This document shows, piece after piece, positions 19,462 to 29,108 of a DNA stretch of 64,000 bases. Under the pieces are notes generated by a model, which saw only the letters and a list, made by a program, of their open reading frames with translations, did not search any database and had not been told where the DNA came from. The first letter of the stretch is position 1. Each line of letters opens with the position of its first letter. The translations under genes and the position numbers were made by a program. The DNA comes from an uncultured Lysobacteraceae bacterium (GTDB lineage: Bacteria > Pseudomonadota > Gammaproteobacteria > Xanthomonadales > Xanthomonadaceae): contig CAMLLG010000009.1 in the NCBI GenBank assembly GCA_946480825.1, positions 12,740 through 76,739 of the forward strand, read 5' to 3'.

Positions 19462-22400
19462 TCAGAACTTCCTGTCCACGTTGAACTGCAGGCCGTTGTC
19501 GCGATCGTCGCTGCCCGTCAGGCCGCGATAGTCGAGACGGAAGGACCAGCCGCTGTTCAGATCGAACAGCAGGCCGAGGCCGAGCATCAGACGGGTGCGA
19601 TCGAACTCGTTCAGGCTGGTGCGGTAGAACGGACCGGTCGGCAGATCCGCGTAACGCATCGACTGCGAACCGTTGGCGCGGAAGTCGTGCTGGTACTCGA
19701 CGCGGAACTGCGGAACCAGGAAGCCCCAAGCGGCCTCGTGGCGGTAGTCGATGCGCACGCCGGCGTTGCCGGTGTTCGTGTCGACGGCCATGTTGTCGTA
19801 GGCCAGCGAGAAGATCGCATCGCCGGTTTCGGTATAGGCCTCCAGGTCGCCGCGCATGATGTCCGCGCGGACGTACGGCGTGAACTGCCACGCACCGCTC
19901 TGGAAGTCCGCACCCGCCGACACCGAACCGAACCACTGCGTACCCGAGCGGCTGCCGTTGACGAACGCGCCGTTGGTGGTGACGAAGCGGCGCAGGTCGT
20001 AATCGAGCTTCTGGTAACCGACCAGACCGTCGAGGAAGAAGCGGTCGCCCGGGCTGTAGCTCGCGTACATCGCGAAGGTGTAGGCGGTGCCCTCGCTGCG
20101 GCTGCCGTTGTCGCCGATGTCGCTGTCGTCGCGGCCGTAGCCGACGCCGCCACCGATGCTGAAGGCATCGTTGATGCGGCGGTCGATACCGAAGCTGACG
20201 CCATCGGTTTCGAAGTCGACGCCGGCGCTGCCGTTGCGGCCGTCGTGGTTGCCCGAGCGGATCATGCCCGCGGCCCAGATGCCGAGGCCGCTGTTGCCGC
20301 CGTCGCCATTGGCCTGCTGACCGCCGCCGGCCATGCCGTTGCCGCCCGCGCCGTTGCCGCCGATGGCGCCACCGACCGGATTGTTGTCGCAGCGACGGCC
20401 CGGGATGGCGCCGACGGTTTCCGGGCAGTAGGTGTTGTAGGCCGCGGCCAGACCGTTGTCGAAGCCGCCCTCGCCCGCGCCGTGCAACCGCTCCAGACGT
20501 TGCTGGAAGTTGTTGATCTGGGTGGTGGCGAAGCGACGGGTCGAATCCGCCTGCGCATCCAGCAGACCCTTCACTTCCGGATCGCGCGACGGATCCGGGC
20601 GCTGCACGACCGCGATCGTGTAGGCGCGGGTGCCGGTGAAGCCCAGGGCGTCGGTGGCGCGCACGGTGAAGTTGAACGTGCCCGTGGCGGTCGCGGCGCC
20701 GCTGATCGTGCCGCTGCTACTCAGGGTCACGCCGGCCGGCAACGCACCCGCGCTGATCGCGAAGGTGTACGGCGCCGTGCCGCCGACGGCGGTCAACACG
20801 TGGTTGTACGGCACCGAGAACACCGCGCCCGGCAGGGTCGGCGGGTTGACGACGATCGTCGGCGCCGACAGCACCAGCGTGTAGGCGATCGTCACCGTGC
20901 CGGCGGTGCCGGTGGTGCTGTCGGTCGCGGTGACGCTGAAGTTGAAGGTGCCGGCCACGGTCGGCGTACCGCCGAGCGTGCCGCTGGCCGCGTTGAAGGC
21001 AAGGCCGGCCGGCAGCGCACCCGTGAGGGTGTAGGTGTACGGCGCGATGCCGCCGCTGGCGGTGAACGTCTGGCTGTAGGCCGTGCCCGCGGTGCCGCCC
21101 GGCACCGTCGCCGGAGTCAGCGTCAGGGTCGGGGCCGCGATCGTCAGCGTGTAGTTGTTGGTGATCGTGGCCGCGGTGCCGCCGGTGCTGTCGGTCGCGG
21201 TGACGCTGATGTTGAACGTGCCCGACTGCGTCGGCGTGCCGCTGAAGGTACGGGTCGCGGCGTTGAAGGTGAGCCCGGTCGGCAGCGCGCCGGTCAGGGT
21301 CACCGTGTACGGCGCGATGCCGCCGCTGAGCGTCAGCACCTGGCTGTAGGCCGTGCCGGCGGTGCCCGCCGGCAGCGTGGCCGGGGTCAGCGTCAGCGTC
21401 GGCACCGCCACGACGACGGTGTAGGCGCGGCTGCCGGTCTGGCCGAACTGGTCGGTCGCGGTCACGGTGAAGTTGAACGTGCCCGAGGTGGTCGTCGTGC
21501 CGGACAGGGCACCGCTCGCGCTCAGGGTCAGACCGTTCGGCAGGGCGCCGGCGGTGACCGCGAAGCCATACGGCGCGACCGCGCCGCTGGCGGTGATCGT
21601 CTGGGTGTAGCTCAGACCCGCGGTGGTGTTCGGCAGCGTGGCCGGATCGACCACGATGGTCGGGGCCGGCACGTCGATCGTGTAGTTCTGCGCGATCGAG
21701 AACGGTGCGCCCACGCCGGTCAGCACGGTGTCGGTGGCGGTGACGGTGACGGCATAGCTGCCCGGCACCGTCGGCGTGCCCGAGATCGTGTTGCCGCTGA
21801 AGGTCAGACCCGTCGGCAGCGTACCGGTGAGCACGTAGCTGTACGGACCCGGGCTGCCGCCTGCGGTGAAGGTCTGCGAGAACGCGGTGGCGTACGGGGC
21901 GTTCAGCGTGCCCGCGGCCGGCGTCATCGTCAGCGTCGGCGCCGCGATGGTGATGCTGTAGGCGCGACTGCCGGTCTGGCCGAACTGATCGGTCGCGGTC
22001 ACGGTGAAGTTGAACGTGCCGACCTGGAAGGACGTGCCGGACAGCGCACCGCTGGCGGCCAGGGTGATGCCCGACGGCAGGCTGCCGGCGGTGATCGCGA
22101 AGCCGTACGAGGGCGCGCCGCCGGTGGCGGTGATGGTTTGTGCGTAGGCGGCGCCCGCGACCGGATTCGGCAGCGTGGCCGGATTCACCACGATGGTCGG
22201 GGCCGGCACGTCGATCGTGTAGTTCTGCGCGATCGAGAACGGCGCGCCCACGCCGGTCAGCACGGTGTCGGTGGCGGTGACGGTGATCGGATAGCTGCCC
22301 GGGACCGTCGGCGTGCCCGAGATCGTGTTGCCGCTGAAGGTCAGACCCGCCGGCAGTGCGCCGGTCAGCGTATAGCTGAAGGTGTTCGACCCGCCGCTGG

Positions 22401-25400
22401 CGGTGAAGGTCTGCGAGAAGCCGGTCGCGTACGGCGCGTTCAGCGTGCCCGGCGCCGGGGTCATCGTCAGCGTCGGTGCGGCGATGGTCACGGTGTAGGC
22501 GCGGCTGCCGGTCTGGCCGTTGGCGTCGGTGGCGGTGACGGTGAAGTTGAACGTGCCGACTTCGTTGCTGGTGCCCGACAGACTGCCGCCCGCGCCCAGG
22601 ATGATGCCGGTAGGCAAGCTGCCCGCGGTGATCGAGAAGCCGTACGGACCGACGCCGCCGGTCGCGGTGAGCGTCTGGCTGTAGGCCGTGGCCGCCGTCG
22701 GATCCGGCAGGGTGGCCGGGTTCACCACGATGGTCGGCGCCGCGACATTGAAGACGTAGTTCTGCGCGACGGTGAACGGCGCGCCGGTGCCGCTGGAGCC
22801 GGTATCGGTCGCGGTGATCGTCGCGTTGTAGGTGCCCGGCGCGGTCGGCGTACCGGACACGGTGTTGCCGCTGAAGGTCAGACCCGGCGGCAGCGCGCCG
22901 GCGGTCAGCGCATAGGTGTACGGGCCGATGCCACCGCTGGCGGTGAACGCCTGCGAGTAGGGGGCGCCATAGGTCGGATTGAAGCTGCCGGCGGGCGGCG
23001 CCAGGGTCAGCGTCGGGCCGGCGACGGTCAGCGCGAACGCCTGGCCGACCGTGTACGGACCATTGCCGGTGCTGCTGTCGGTGGCGGAGACGTTGAGATT
23101 GAACGTACCCGCCTGCGTCGGCGTGCCGGAGACCGTCACCGTGTTCGCGGTGGTGCCGGTGATCGACAGCCCGGCCGGCAGGTTGGTCACCTGGTAACCG
23201 CTCCACGGCTGCGCGCCACCGTTGAAGGTGAAGGTCTGCGTGTAGGGCGTGGCCACGGCGGCGGCGAAGCCGCCGCTGGGGGTGATGGTGATGACCGGAT
23301 CCTGCACCGTCACGCTGACGGTGGCCGGCGCCGAGGTGCCGCCGCTGTTGGTCGCGGTATAGGCGAAGCTGTCCGGACCGGCATAACCGGCGTTCGGCTG
23401 GTAGGTGATGGTGGTACCGCTGACGATCGCCGTGCCGTTGGTCGGCGGGGTCGTGATCGCCAGCGAGGTCGCCGCACCGCCGCCGAGGCTGAGCGGTACG
23501 TTGGTGGCCGGCGCGTTGTAGGCGACGGTCAGCGACGAATCGGCGGCGGTCGGCGGCACGTCGATCACCACGATCGAATAGCTCTGGGTCGCCGTGTACG
23601 GACCGGTGCCGGTGCTGCTGTCGGTCGCGGTGATGCTGAAGTTGAAGGTGCCCAGCGCGCTCGGCGTACCGGTGATGGCGCCGGTGGCGGCGTTCAGGGT
23701 CAGACCGCCCGGCAGTGCGCCGGCGGTGACCGCATAGGCGTACGGCGCGGTGCCGCCCGAGGCCGGCGTGATCGACGCGCTGTAGGCCGCACCCAGCGTA
23801 CCGCCGGCCAGCGACGTCGCCGGCAGCGCGATCGTCGGCGGATCGATGACCACCGTGTAGGCACGGTTGCCCGAGAACGGACCCGGGAACGGACTGCTGT
23901 CGGTCGCGGTGATGGTGAAGTTGAAGGTCCCGCCCGCCGTCGGCGTGCCGCTGAGGACCCCGGTGGGGGACAGGGTCAGGCCGGTCGGCACCGCGCCGGC
24001 GGTGACCGCGAAGCTGTACGGGCCGACGCCGCCGCTGGCGGTGAGCGTCTGGGCGTAGGCCGCGGCGACCGCGCCGTTCGGCAGCGTGGCCGGGTTGACC
24101 GTCACCGGGACATCGTCGTTGGTGATCGTGCCCACGCCCTGGTTGTCGGCGATGGTGGCGTTGGTGGCGCCGCTGAGGTTCACGAAGAACGTCTCGTTCG
24201 CCTCCGGCACGGTTTCGCCGTTGACCACGACGGTCACCGTCTGGGTGGTCGTGCCGACCGGGAAGATCGCCGTACCGCTGGTGCTGGTGTAATCGGCCGG
24301 CGCGGTCGCGGTGCCGTCCGCGGTGGCGTAATTCACGCTCACGGTCTGACCGCTGACGGCGCTGAGGGTGATCGTGAACACCGCATTGACCGTACCGGCG
24401 TTGCCTTCGAGCACGGTGACGTCGTTGATCGTCAGCGACGGCAGCGGATCGTCGTTGACGATCGTGCCCACGCCCTGGCCATCGACGACGACCGCGTTGA
24501 CGACGTTGGTGACGTTGACGAAGAAGGTCTCGCTCGGCTCGTTCAGGGTGTCGCCGTTGACCTGCACGGTGAACGTGTAGGTGCTGCTGCCGGCCGGAAT
24601 GGTCTGGCCGGTGAGCGTATTGATCACGTAATCGCTGCCGCCGACGGCGCTGCCGTTCGCGGTGGCGATGTCGAAGGTCACGCCGCCCGGGCCGGCCGGC
24701 GCGCTGAGGCTCACCGTGAAGGTGAAGTTGGTGATGCCGGCGTTGCCTTCGTTGGCGGTGACGTCGTTGATGACGAGATTCGGCAGATCGTCGTTGAGGA
24801 TCGTGCCGGTCGCGCTGTTGGGCACGCCGACGGTGTAACCCGCACCGGCGGCGAGGGTGATGATCACCGTCTCGTTGGCCTCGATGGTGGCATCGGCGGC
24901 GGGATCGACGAGGAGCGTGCCGGTGGTGCTGCCGGCGGGGATGACCAGCGGCGAGGGAGCGGCCGCGTAGTCGACGCCGAACGTGGCCGTTCCGGTCACG
25001 GTGTAACCCACCGAGATCGCCGACAGGGACGGCTGGTTCAGGGTGAACGTGTAGACCAGGTTGGTGGCGCCGTCTTCGGCGACCGCGGCCGGGGAGACGC
25101 TGATCGTCACGCTCGGCACGTCGTCGTTGAGAATGGTGCCGGTGGCGCTGGCCGGCGCACCGACCGTGTAGCCGGTGCCGGCAGCGACGGTCAGGATGAC
25201 CGTTTCGTTGGCTTCGACGGTGCCGTCGACGGTCGGATCGATGGTGATCGTCGCGGTGGTCGCGCCGGACGGAATGACCACGGTGGCGACGCCACCGGTG
25301 TAGTCGGTGCCGGCAGTGGCGGTGCCGCCGGTGGTGATGTTCACCGTGGTCGCGACAGAGAGACTGGCGCTGCGGGTGACCGTGTAGGTCAGGTTGGTCG

Positions 25401-26421
25401 CGCCGTCTTCGGACACGCTGGCCGGGGAGACCGCGATGGTCACGCTCGGCGGCGGGCTGACGGTGAGGGTGAAGTTTTCGACTTCGAAGTAGCTGCCCGG
25501 CCCGGTGCTCGCATCGGTGACGCGGATCTGCACCGGATAGGGACCTGGCGCCGCGTTCGTGGTGCCGCTGATCACGCAGGCGCTGGAGACGCTGATCCCG
25601 GCCGGGAAGTTCGGGCCACCTTCTTCCTGGCATGTGTGCGGAGCGACACCGCCCGTGATCGACAGCGTCTGTGAAAAGGCCACGTTCTGGATCGCGGTGC
25701 CGGTGGCGGGATTGAACGCCAGCGTCGGATTCTGCACCGTGCCGGTATAGCCCTTGTCGACGAACTGGGCGGTCGGCGCGGTGGCATCGGTCGAGCGCAC
25801 GCTGAAGCTGTAGGCCCCGCGCTGGGTAGGCGTGCCGCTGAGTACGCCGCCGCTGGTAAGACTCAGACCGGCCGGGAGCACGCCGCTCTGCAGGGAATAG
25901 GTATAAGGCGCAAGTCCCCCGGCTGAAGTCAGGGTCTGCGAGAACGGCGTACCGGCCGTCAGGGTCGGCAGGGAAGCCGGGGACACCGTGATCGGCGAAG
26001 CCGAAGGGGTGATGCTGATCGTCACCCGGACATCACCGAGGCCAGTCGCCGTGGCCTCGGTGAACTCGAAGACATCGGTCGAACCGATACCGGTCGTACC
26101 GTTGTGGCTGTAGTCCAGGAACCATTGGCCGCCGGTGATCCGGAGCGTGGCGTTGCCGTGATCTTCCAGATCCCCGGCCCCGGAACTGCCGCCATCCACG
26201 GCACCTGCGCCGGCGAACGCGATGCTCGATGCGCAGTCGGTGACGTTGATCGTGACCGAGCCCCCGCTGGACACGGTGCCGGTCTGGGCCGGGCATTCCA
26301 GGGACGTGTGCTGGGCGCTCGCCAGCGTGGGCCAGAACGACCCGAGAGTCAGCAACCAGACGAGAAGGCCGAAACCGGCGAAACGACCACGACGGCCGCA
26401 CTGCGACGAAAGCGTTTGCAT
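19462..26421 (-). CDS. Giant autotransporter-type adhesin with He_PIG and Calx-beta repeats
   Basis: The protein has about 2,319 residues from ATG 26421, chosen because it is preceded by GGGGGAA and gives a proper signal peptide (FGLLVWLLTLGSFWPTLASA). After a short N-terminal region come two He_PIG-type Ig-like repeats, four Calx-beta-like repeats (SPASVSEDGATNLTYTV, NDVTANEGNAGITNFTFTV), two more He_PIG, one cadherin-like module, then about ten further He_PIG repeats of the type GGIGPYTYALTAGALPPGLT. The last ~300 residues form an autotransporter beta-barrel ending in aromatic Phe. It should be exported by Sec and anchored in the outer membrane as an adhesin. Part of the array shows a 537 bp period at DNA level. 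It is divergent from the tail-collar genes. Confidence 0.9.
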   Translation of the reverse strand: MQTLSSQCGRRGRFAGFGLLVWLLTLGSFWPTLASAQHTSLECPAQTGTVSSGGSVTINVTDCASSIAFAGAGAVDGGSSGAGDLEDHGNATLRITGGQWFLDYSHNGTTGIGSTDVFEFTEATATGLGDVRVTISITPSASPITVSPASLPTLTAGTPFSQTLTSAGGLAPYTYSLQSGVLPAGLSLTSGGVLSGTPTQRGAYSFSVRSTDATAPTAQFVDKGYTGTVQNPTLAFNPATGTAIQNVAFSQTLSITGGVAPHTCQEEGGPNFPAGISVSSACVISGTTNAAPGPYPVQIRVTDASTGPGSYFEVENFTLTVSPPPSVTIAVSPASVSEDGATNLTYTVTRSASLSVATTVNITTGGTATAGTDYTGGVATVVIPSGATTATITIDPTVDGTVEANETVILTVAAGTGYTVGAPASATGTILNDDVPSVTISVSPAAVAEDGATNLVYTFTLNQPSLSAISVGYTVTGTATFGVDYAAAPSPLVIPAGSTTGTLLVDPAADATIEANETVIITLAAGAGYTVGVPNSATGTILNDDLPNLVINDVTANEGNAGITNFTFTVSLSAPAGPGGVTFDIATANGSAVGGSDYVINTLTGQTIPAGSSTYTFTVQVNGDTLNEPSETFFVNVTNVVNAVVVDGQGVGTIVNDDPLPSLTINDVTVLEGNAGTVNAVFTITLSAVSGQTVSVNYATADGTATAPADYTSTSGTAIFPVGTTTQTVTVVVNGETVPEANETFFVNLSGATNATIADNQGVGTITNDDVPVTVNPATLPNGAVAAAYAQTLTASGGVGPYSFAVTAGAVPTGLTLSPTGVLSGTPTAGGTFNFTITATDSSPFPGPFSGNRAYTVVIDPPTIALPATSLAGGTLGAAYSASITPASGGTAPYAYAVTAGALPGGLTLNAATGAITGTPSALGTFNFSITATDSSTGTGPYTATQSYSIVVIDVPPTAADSSLTVAYNAPATNVPLSLGGGAATSLAITTPPTNGTAIVSGTTITYQPNAGYAGPDSFAYTATNSGGTSAPATVSVTVQDPVITITPSGGFAAAVATPYTQTFTFNGGAQPWSGYQVTNLPAGLSITGTTANTVTVSGTPTQAGTFNLNVSATDSSTGNGPYTVGQAFALTVAGPTLTLAPPAGSFNPTYGAPYSQAFTASGGIGPYTYALTAGALPPGLTFSGNTVSGTPTAPGTYNATITATDTGSSGTGAPFTVAQNYVFNVAAPTIVVNPATLPDPTAATAYSQTLTATGGVGPYGFSITAGSLPTGIILGAGGSLSGTSNEVGTFNFTVTATDANGQTGSRAYTVTIAAPTLTMTPAPGTLNAPYATGFSQTFTASGGSNTFSYTLTGALPAGLTFSGNTISGTPTVPGSYPITVTATDTVLTGVGAPFSIAQNYTIDVPAPTIVVNPATLPNPVAGAAYAQTITATGGAPSYGFAITAGSLPSGITLAASGALSGTSFQVGTFNFTVTATDQFGQTGSRAYSITIAAPTLTMTPAAGTLNAPYATAFSQTFTAGGSPGPYSYVLTGTLPTGLTFSGNTISGTPTVPGSYAVTVTATDTVLTGVGAPFSIAQNYTIDVPAPTIVVDPATLPNTTAGLSYTQTITASGAVAPYGFAVTAGALPNGLTLSASGALSGTTTTSGTFNFTVTATDQFGQTGSRAYTVVVAVPTLTLTPATLPAGTAGTAYSQVLTLSGGIAPYTVTLTGALPTGLTFNAATRTFSGTPTQSGTFNISVTATDSTGGTAATITNNYTLTIAAPTLTLTPATVPGGTAGTAYSQTFTASGGIAPYTYTLTGALPAGLAFNAASGTLGGTPTVAGTFNFSVTATDSTTGTAGTVTIAYTLVLSAPTIVVNPPTLPGAVFSVPYNHVLTAVGGTAPYTFAISAGALPAGVTLSSSGTISGAATATGTFNFTVRATDALGFTGTRAYTIAVVQRPDPSRDPEVKGLLDAQADSTRRFATTQINNFQQRLERLHGAGEGGFDNGLAAAYNTYCPETVGAIPGRRCDNNPVGGAIGGNGAGGNGMAGGGQQANGDGGNSGLGIWAAGMIRSGNHDGRNGSAGVDFETDGVSFGIDRRINDAFSIGGGVGYGRDDSDIGDNGSRSEGTAYTFAMYASYSPGDRFFLDGLVGYQKLDYDLRRFVTTNGAFVNGSRSGTQWFGSVSAGADFQSGAWQFTPYVRADIMRGDLEAYTETGDAIFSLAYDNMAVDTNTGNAGVRIDYRHEAAWGFLVPQFRVEYQHDFRANGSQSMRYADLPTGPFYRTSLNEFDRTRLMLGLGLLFDLNSGWSFRLDYRGLTGSDDRDNGLQFNVDRKF
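21650..22880. repeat. 537 bp tandem superrepeat inside the adhesin gene
   Basis: The sequence around 21681 (TGTAGTTCTGCGCGATCGAG) recurs at 22218 and, more diverged, near 22755, a constant shift of 537 bp, or 179 codons. Each unit encodes two He_PIG modules of alternating type. The first two units are nearly identical over at least 150 bp, pointing to recent duplication or gene conversion. Confidence 0.85.
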
Positions 26422-26726
26422 GTCCCTGTTCCCCCTGATGGCCGCCGCATCGCGGCAGTCCGACCGATAGCAATCCACGCGAGCCAACGAGTCAACGCCG
26501 TTTGCGGCCTCGGGAGGACACCTCCCGACTTCGTGGCGCGACTGAACCGTATTGGAACAGGATTGCCCGGGTTGCGGAAGGGCCGCCGGTCAGGCGGCGG
26601 CCGAAAACCGTTCGATCGCACGCGGGCACCGGCGTCTCGCAGCTCTTGTCCGGTCGAGAGTTCAGGTTCAGAGTAAGCCCGCGCGGCGCACGAGGCGTCG
26701 CGCCAACATCCAAGGGGAGGATCACG
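26422..26726. promoter_or_regulatory. Divergent intergenic region between adhesin and tail-collar genes
   Basis: 305 bp lie between the two divergent starts, so both promoters should be here. The region contains an inverted CGGGAGGACACCTCCCG (26511-26527), a short perfect palindrome that could be an operator. I see no convincing -35/-10 pair by eye. The plus-strand open frame that reaches back to 26502 is an extension of the tail-collar gene and lacks family similarity before 26727. Confidence 0.45.
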
Positions 26727-27272
26727 ATGAGCGAATTCTTCATCGGTCAGATCATGATGACCGGCTTCAATTTCGCGCCGAAGTTCTGGGCGCTGTGCAA
26801 CGGTCAGCTGCTGCCGATCAACCAGAACCAGGCCCTGTTCTCGCTGCTGGGGACGCAGTACGGGGGCAACGGCACCACCAATTTCGCGCTGCCGGACCTG
26901 CGCAGCCGTACACCGATCGGCTATGCCTCGTCGGTCGACCCGAGCTGGCAGCCGCCGTCGGTGCAGATCGGCCAGGCCGCAGGTGTCGAGAACGTCACCC
27001 TGCTGAGCACCAATCTCCCGGCGCATACGCACTCCATGAACGCATCCACGGCCGGTGGCGACAACCGCATCGCGGGCGGCCGCGTCTTCGCGACGAGCAC
27101 CAGCACCGGTTCGCCGCCGAACCTCTACGCCCCCAGCACGGGCGCCCTCGTTCCGCTGAACGCGCAAACGGTCGCCCCCTCCGGAGGCAACCAGCCGCAT
27201 CCGAACCTCCAGCCCTACGGCGTGATCAATTTCTGCGTCGCGCTGAGCGGCATTTACCCGTCGCGCAACTGA
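26727..27272 (+). CDS. Phage tail-collar domain protein (MdpB-like), first of three
   Basis: The protein has 181 residues from ATG 26727, after AAGGGGAGG. The N-terminal tail-collar domain is typical: FIGQIMMTGFNFAPKFWALC, NGQLLPINQNQALFSLLGTQ, YGGNGTTNFALPDLRSRTPI. The C-terminal part contains AHTHSMNAS and ends GVINFCVALSGIYPSRN, a signature shared with the next two proteins. Chromosomal proteins of this kind are annotated as microcystin-dependent protein (MdpB) homologues; their function is not established. No signal peptide is seen. It is head of a five-gene cluster and divergent from the giant adhesin. Confidence 0.92.
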   Translation: MSEFFIGQIMMTGFNFAPKFWALCNGQLLPINQNQALFSLLGTQYGGNGTTNFALPDLRSRTPIGYASSVDPSWQPPSVQIGQAAGVENVTLLSTNLPAHTHSMNASTAGGDNRIAGGRVFATSTSTGSPPNLYAPSTGALVPLNAQTVAPSGGNQPHPNLQPYGVINFCVALSGIYPSRN

Positions 27273-27345
27273 CCGCGCGCCATGGACACCGGACGCCGCG
27301 CGCCGCATCGGCGCGACCGTCCATGAAACTTCGGAGAACAAACGT

Positions 27346-27882
27346 ATGAGTACACCCTACATCGGCGAAATCCGCATGTTCGCTTTCGGCACGCGCGGCG
27401 CGCCCAACAACTGGCAGGCGTGCGACGGCAGCCTGCTGCCCATTTCGCAGTACGACGCTCTCTTCGCCCTCATCGGCACCACCTACGGCGGCGACGGTCA
27501 AACCACCTTCGCGGTTCCGGACCTGCGCGGCCGGCTGCCGATCCATCAGGGCACCGGTCCCGGCCTGAGCACCTATGTCATCGGCCAGCGGGCCGGCACC
27601 GAGACCGTCGCCCTGCTGTCGACCCAGATGCCTGCGCATACCCACACGGCTGTCGCGACAACCGGCGCAGCGACTTCGTTGACGCCCGGGAACACGCTGT
27701 TGCCCGGCGCAATCAGCGGCGACAGTTTCTACGTGTCGGACATCACCGGAGCAACGCAGGTCGCGATGTCGGCGCAGTCGACGAGCATCGCCGGCGGCAG
27801 TCAACCGCACGAGAACTGCATGCCCACGCTGACGGTGCAGTTCTGCATCGCCACCGCAGGCGTCTTCCCGTCGCAGGGATGA
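27346..27882 (+). CDS. Phage tail-collar domain protein (MdpB-like), second of three
   Basis: The protein has 178 residues and starts at ATG 27346. The tail-collar core is YIGEIRMFAFGTRGAPNNWQ, DGSLLPISQYDALFALIGTT, YGGDGQTTFAVPDLRGRLPI. A THTAVATTG segment follows, and the C-terminus is LTVQFCIATAGVFPSQG. It is clearly paralogous to the genes on either side but is diverged along its whole length, so the triplication is old. It lies 73 bp after the first member on the same strand. Confidence 0.92.
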   Translation: MSTPYIGEIRMFAFGTRGAPNNWQACDGSLLPISQYDALFALIGTTYGGDGQTTFAVPDLRGRLPIHQGTGPGLSTYVIGQRAGTETVALLSTQMPAHTHTAVATTGAATSLTPGNTLLPGAISGDSFYVSDITGATQVAMSAQSTSIAGGSQPHENCMPTLTVQFCIATAGVFPSQG

Positions 27883-27970
27883 CCGCCGCGCCCGCACTCA
27901 CCGCCATTCCATCGCGCCATGCCGGCGCGGCCGCGGCGATGCCGCGACACCTCATCGGAGGAACCAGATC

Positions 27971-28498
27971 ATGAGTCAACCCTACATCGGCGAGATCCAG
28001 CTGTTCGGCTTCAACTTCAACCCACGCGGCTGGGCCTTCGCCAACGGCGCGACCCTGCCGATCTCGCAGAACACCGCGCTGTTTTCGCTGATCGGCACCA
28101 TCTACGGCGGCAATGGCCAGACCACGTTCCAGCTGCCCAATTTCGCCGGTCGCGCCGGCTGCCAGCAGGGCAATGGACCGGGGCTGACGCCGCGCACGCT
28201 GGGGGAAACCTTCGGCGTCAACACGGTCACGCTCATCAGCAACCAGATTCCGCAGCACAACCATGGCATCAATGCGTATGTGCCGGCCACGTCGGGGACT
28301 CCCGCCGCCAACGGCAGCCTGTCGCAGCCCACCGTTCCTGCGAACAAGCCATTCGCCTCCAGCGCGCCGAACACCACTTTCGCACCGAACATGCTTTCGC
28401 CCAGCCAGGGCGGCGGCCAACCGCACCAGAACCAGCAACCGTACCTGGGCGTGAACTTCTGTATCGCCCTGCAGGGGATCTACCCGTCGTTCCCGTGA
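27971..28498 (+). CDS. Phage tail-collar domain protein (MdpB-like), third of three
   Basis: The protein has 175 residues from ATG 27971, after GGAGGAACC. The core is YIGEIQLFGFNFNPRGWAFA, NGATLPISQNTALFSLIGTI, YGGNGQTTFQLPNFAGRAGC. The C-terminal half carries HNHGINAYVP and ends LGVNFCIALQGIYPSFP. It is the member closest to the MdpB consensus. The GNAT gene starts one base after its stop codon, so the two are almost certainly co-translated. Confidence 0.92.
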   Translation: MSQPYIGEIQLFGFNFNPRGWAFANGATLPISQNTALFSLIGTIYGGNGQTTFQLPNFAGRAGCQQGNGPGLTPRTLGETFGVNTVTLISNQIPQHNHGINAYVPATSGTPAANGSLSQPTVPANKPFASSAPNTTFAPNMLSPSQGGGQPHQNQQPYLGVNFCIALQGIYPSFP

Positions 28499-28499
28499 C

Positions 28500-29066
28500 A
28501 TGACGGTCGCGCTTCCTTCGCGGCTGACGCCGTTTCCACCGGAACGGCCCGGCCGACCGGACATTCCCGCGTCCCTCGCCGGACGCGGGTTTTTCCTGCG
28601 CGCGCTGCACGACGACGATCTGCCGTGGCTGCGCGATCTCTACGCCACCACCCGTGCCGAAGAAATGGCTCCGGTGCCCTGGCCGGAAACGGCGAAGCGG
28701 GCCTTTCTCGACCAGCAGTTCGCGCTGCAGCACGATCACTATCTCGCGCACTACGGCGATACCGACTTCCTGGCGATCGAACGCCAGGGCCGCGGGCCGG
28801 TGGGCCGCTATTACCTGCAAAGGGCGACGCCGGATCACCTCATCGTCGACATCTGCCTGTTCCCGGGCATGCGCGGTCAGGGCGTGGGCGAAGCGCTGAT
28901 CCGCCAGAGCCAGGCCGATGCCGCGGCACTCGGCTGCGGGATGCATCTGCACGTGCAGACCTCGAACCCCAGGGCGCGGCGACTGTACGAACGGCTCGGC
29001 TTCGTCGCCGACGGCGGACTCACCGGCACGCATCAGCCCATGCGCTGGCGCGCGGGCGACGTCTGA
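28500..29066 (+). CDS. GNAT-family N-acetyltransferase
   Basis: The protein has 188 residues. The acetyl-CoA-binding motif A is present as ICLFPGMRGQGVGEALIRQS, and motif B as VQTSNPRARRLYERLGFVAD. The N-terminal part, RGFFLRALHDDDLPWLRDLY followed by TRAEEMAPVPW, is usual for the family. The start lies one base after the third tail-collar stop codon. Its tight linkage suggests that the acetyltransferase modifies a product of this cluster, possibly a tail-collar protein or the adhesin; that is inference. The substrate cannot be read from the sequence. Confidence 0.92.
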   Translation: MTVALPSRLTPFPPERPGRPDIPASLAGRGFFLRALHDDDLPWLRDLYATTRAEEMAPVPWPETAKRAFLDQQFALQHDHYLAHYGDTDFLAIERQGRGPVGRYYLQRATPDHLIVDICLFPGMRGQGVGEALIRQSQADAAALGCGMHLHVQTSNPRARRLYERLGFVADGGLTGTHQPMRWRAGDV

Positions 29067-29108
29067 CGCTCCGGCCGGAGCGGCCCGGATTCCGCATGCG
29101 CGGATCGA

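Noticed and set aside
21650..22880. Possible CRISPR or VNTR array
   Set aside because: The 537 bp period is in frame with two Ig-like modules and lies within a coding sequence; units are far longer than CRISPR repeats.
20717..25633. Second minus-strand frame of 1,638 codons inside the adhesin
   Set aside because: It is frame-shifted against the real adhesin frame, which has a signal peptide, domains and a barrel. The Arg/His/Gln-rich translation is a repeat artefact.
18898..25674. Plus-strand open frame of 2,258 codons
   Set aside because: It is antisense to the adhesin, starts in the DUF1993 gene, and its Arg/Ala/Gly/Val repeats simply mirror the repetitive high-GC coding strand. No family motif or signal is present.
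26727..28498. Prophage remnant or tailocin
   Set aside because: Only tail-collar proteins occur; there are no tail tube, baseplate, lysis, terminase or integrase genes on either side.
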